Positions 62,084-64,000 of a stretch of 64,000 nt of DNA are shown one piece after another. Numbering within the stretch: the first letter of the stretch is position 1; each line of letters starts with the position of its first letter. The notes beneath the pieces were generated by a model, which saw nothing but the letters and a program-made list of their open reading frames with translations, had not been told where the DNA came from and made no database searches. The position numbers and the translations under genes are program-made. The stretch is from Capillidium heterosporum (lineage: Eukaryota > Entomophthoromycota > Entomophthoromycetes > Entomophthorales > Capillidiaceae), in the NCBI GenBank assembly GCA_016630905.1, contig WBMQ01000003.1, positions 620,001-684,000 on the forward strand. The letters run 5' to 3'.

Positions 62084-63469
62084 ATGCAGGAGAACTCCAA
62101 GTTTTTTCTAAGTTTAAGTTTATCAATCATACCCTTGACTTTAACTCTATACACACTATTTCAATACAGATATAACAACAAGAGATTGAAGCATGGCAGT
62201 AGTAGTGAAATTGGTAAAGGTATAGAAAGCATCGTTGGCAATACCCCAATACTGGAAATCAAATCTTTATCCAAATCGACCGGTTGTAAAATTCTAGTAA
62301 TATATTCAATTCAATTTTTTATTAATATATATCTCTATTAACTAGGCAAAATGCGAAGTAAATACATTAAAACCTTAATATTTTCCTATGTTAACTCAAC
62401 ATTCTAGTTTTTGAATCCAGGAGGAAGTTTGAAGGATAGGATAGCTTTGAACATTCTTAGAGAAGCCGAACGCACCAACCAAATAGTTCCTTATTCCTCC
62501 TTTACTATCTACGAAGGGACGGTGGGAAGTACCGGTATAGGTCTAGCCCATATGTGCTTAAGTTTAGGTTACAATTGTTGCATAGTTATGCCAAGCGACG
62601 TAGCTAAAGAGAAGGTAGATATACTCAAGGTACTGAAGGCCAAAGTCGTATTGGTAAAGCCGGCAAGCTACGCCGATCCCAGTCACTTTGTCAACGTCGC
62701 TAGAGAAATGGCCAAGCAAGATGAAAAAGGATACTTTGTCGATCAATTCGATACTATGTTTAACTTCGAAACCCATTATTTCAATACTGCAGTGGAGATT
62801 GAAAGGCAGCTGAATGGTACTAAGTTAGATGCTTTTGTCGATGGTGCTGGTAAATCCTTTTGTATGTTATAATTCCTTTGCTAATTAGTTTTGTTATTTT
62901 AAAAAATAGGTACTGGTGGGACTATAGCAGGTATAAGCAAATATTTCAAAGAGCTGTACGGTTCGGACAACATTTCAGTTGTCTTAGCCGATCCCCAAGG
63001 CTCCACCCTATTGACCAAAGTTAGACAGGACTGTTGCTTTACCCAACAGTTGAAGGAAGGTAGACGTAAACGCCACCAAATCGACACTATCGTAGAGGGA
63101 GTTGGTCAGTCTCGAAATACCGATAACTTTCAGCTAGCATTACCTTATATCGATAATGCCACTTTGGTCACCGATCAGGAAGCAGTCTCCATGTCAAGGT
63201 TCTTGCTACAGAACGATGGTATTTTTAAAATTTAGAATTTATTTTTAATGGGATTAGGTTTGTTCATAGGCTCCAGTTCAGCTGTAAACTGCGCCGCCGC
63301 TGTAAAGTTAGCTAAAGTTTTAGGCCCAGGCCACACAATCCTAACCTTACTCTGCGATTCGGGTCAGAGGCATACTACCAAATTTTGGAATGACGACTTC
63401 CTCTTGGAGGAACCTAGAAACCTTGCAATCCATGTACCTCAAAATTTGGAATTCTTGGCCCCTTTTTAA
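62084..63469 (+). CDS. Cysteine synthase-like PLP enzyme with N-terminal membrane anchor
   Basis: Fold-type II PLP enzyme of the cysteine synthase / cystathionine beta-synthase family. Exons: 62084-62296, 62346-62357 (12-nt microexon encoding AKCE), 62408-62849, 62910-63218 and 63258-63469; 395 residues, frame intact. An N-terminal hydrophobic segment (about 6-26, KFFLSLSLSIIPLTLTLYTL) precedes GIESIVGNTPILEIKSL. The PLP lysine is K84 in NPGGSLKDR. The substrate loop is EGTVGSTGIGLA, where bacterial CysK has a TSGNTG loop. The PLP-phosphate loop is GAGTGGTIAG, and GLFIGSSSAVN lies near the end. The altered substrate loop and anchor match the fungal Cys2/Cys12 group, often mitochondrial outer membrane. 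The true substrate is less certain than for CysK. Confidence 0.94.
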
Positions 63470-64000
63470 AATATGCTTTACTATCCTTTTACTTTGCACT
63501 ATCATTTTATTGATATTTTTTGTTTCATATATGTTGGTATTTTAAAACTATATATATATAAGTGCAGTATATTTATGCTGGCATAATTGCCGTCGTTTTG
63601 AATTTCTTCAAAGCTATCCTTTTAGACAATACCTATTTACTTGTTGAAGTTAGCTACCATCTATCCCAAATTGACCTGTCAATGATATCTCTAATAAAAA
63701 GTCATCTAATGGTAAATAATTGTTAGGCCCACCTTGCTACTATACTTTGCCATTTGCTACTCCTGTCCCTTTGATGCTGGTCTGATTTCTATAAGCAAGA
63801 GTATATAAATCAAACTAGATCAGAGGGACAAAGGTAATATTAAAATCGAGCATATACATAACCTTTTTTATATTTTCAATATAGTACATTCATACTATAT
63901 TATTTCAGTATCGAATTTAGTAAGAGCCTCTCTATTATTTTGAAAATATTTTACAATTAGATCTAAAATCGAGATAGATTTCCTATATTACTGTAATCGG
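63470..64000. other. Terminal spacer
   Basis: AT-rich with a (TA)n run near 63550-63561. No gene seen before the window ends. Confidence 0.45.

Overview
This window looks like nuclear DNA of a fungus outside the Dikarya. The signs are intron-dense genes with very small GT..AG introns (mostly 37-53 nt, usually with a CTAAC/CTAAT/CTGAC-like branch site), moderately GC-rich exons in very AT-rich spacers, and typical fungal genes: a proteinase K-type subtilisin, a Mkk1/2-type MAP kinase kinase, a fungal FAD monooxygenase and a fungal cysteine synthase with an N-terminal anchor. A methionine-synthase-reductase-like diflavin enzyme fits an early-diverging, B12-using lineage. Secreted-protease, tyrosinase and kelch families would fit a zoopagomycotan or insect-associated fungus. 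That placement is inference; nothing in the window names the species.

Layout. 1.4-2.7 kb: acetoacetyl-CoA thiolase (+). 3.1-6.1 kb: DNA polymerase eta (-) with a long N-terminal extension and one in-frame TGA. 6.8-17.1 kb: a rearranged block holding a kelch membrane protein (+), a subtilisin pseudogene (+), a kelch pseudogene (-), the MTRR-like reductase (-) and an intact subtilisin (-). 17-26.8 kb: gene-poor and AT-rich, with two tyrosinase relics (+), a small secreted Gly/Tyr/Asn-rich protein (-) and an F-box-like protein (-). 26.9-36.6 kb: membrane-anchored ubiquitin protease (+), RIO2 kinase (+), PP4 catalytic subunit (-), sphingosine kinase (+). 37.9-39.5 kb: probable aspartic protease relic (+). 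39.6-41.6 kb: FAD monooxygenase (+). 41.6-44.6 kb: decayed or unidentified sequence. 44.6-53.8 kb: WDR48/UAF1-like protein (+), MAP kinase kinase (-), LYR-like protein (+), cyclin H (+). 53.8-57 kb: relic-like spacer. 57.0-58.5 kb: seven-helix receptor (+). 59.6-63.5 kb: divergent pair MTO1/GidA (-) and cysteine synthase (+).

Three signals stand out. First, six otherwise well-conserved genes (thiolase, sphingosine kinase, FAD monooxygenase, WDR48-like, cyclin H, MTO1) each carry exactly one surplus base. All six are +1, usually in a short homopolymer, and the reading frame is perfect on both sides. Residual long-read insertion errors are the likeliest cause, but the one-sidedness deserves a test. 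Second, the subtilisin pair is an inverted duplication in which about 800 bp is almost identical while the adjoining signal/propeptide region of one copy is heavily decayed, the signature of recent gene conversion. Third, several secreted or surface families (subtilisin, kelch, tyrosinase, probably aspartic protease) are present as relics.

Most genes are single-copy housekeeping functions: tRNA modification, ribosome maturation, transcription/CDK activation, translesion synthesis, sphingolipid signalling and sulfur amino acid metabolism. No tRNA, rRNA, CRISPR array or intact transposon was recognised. Splice sites were placed by eye from frame continuity and protein-family conservation.
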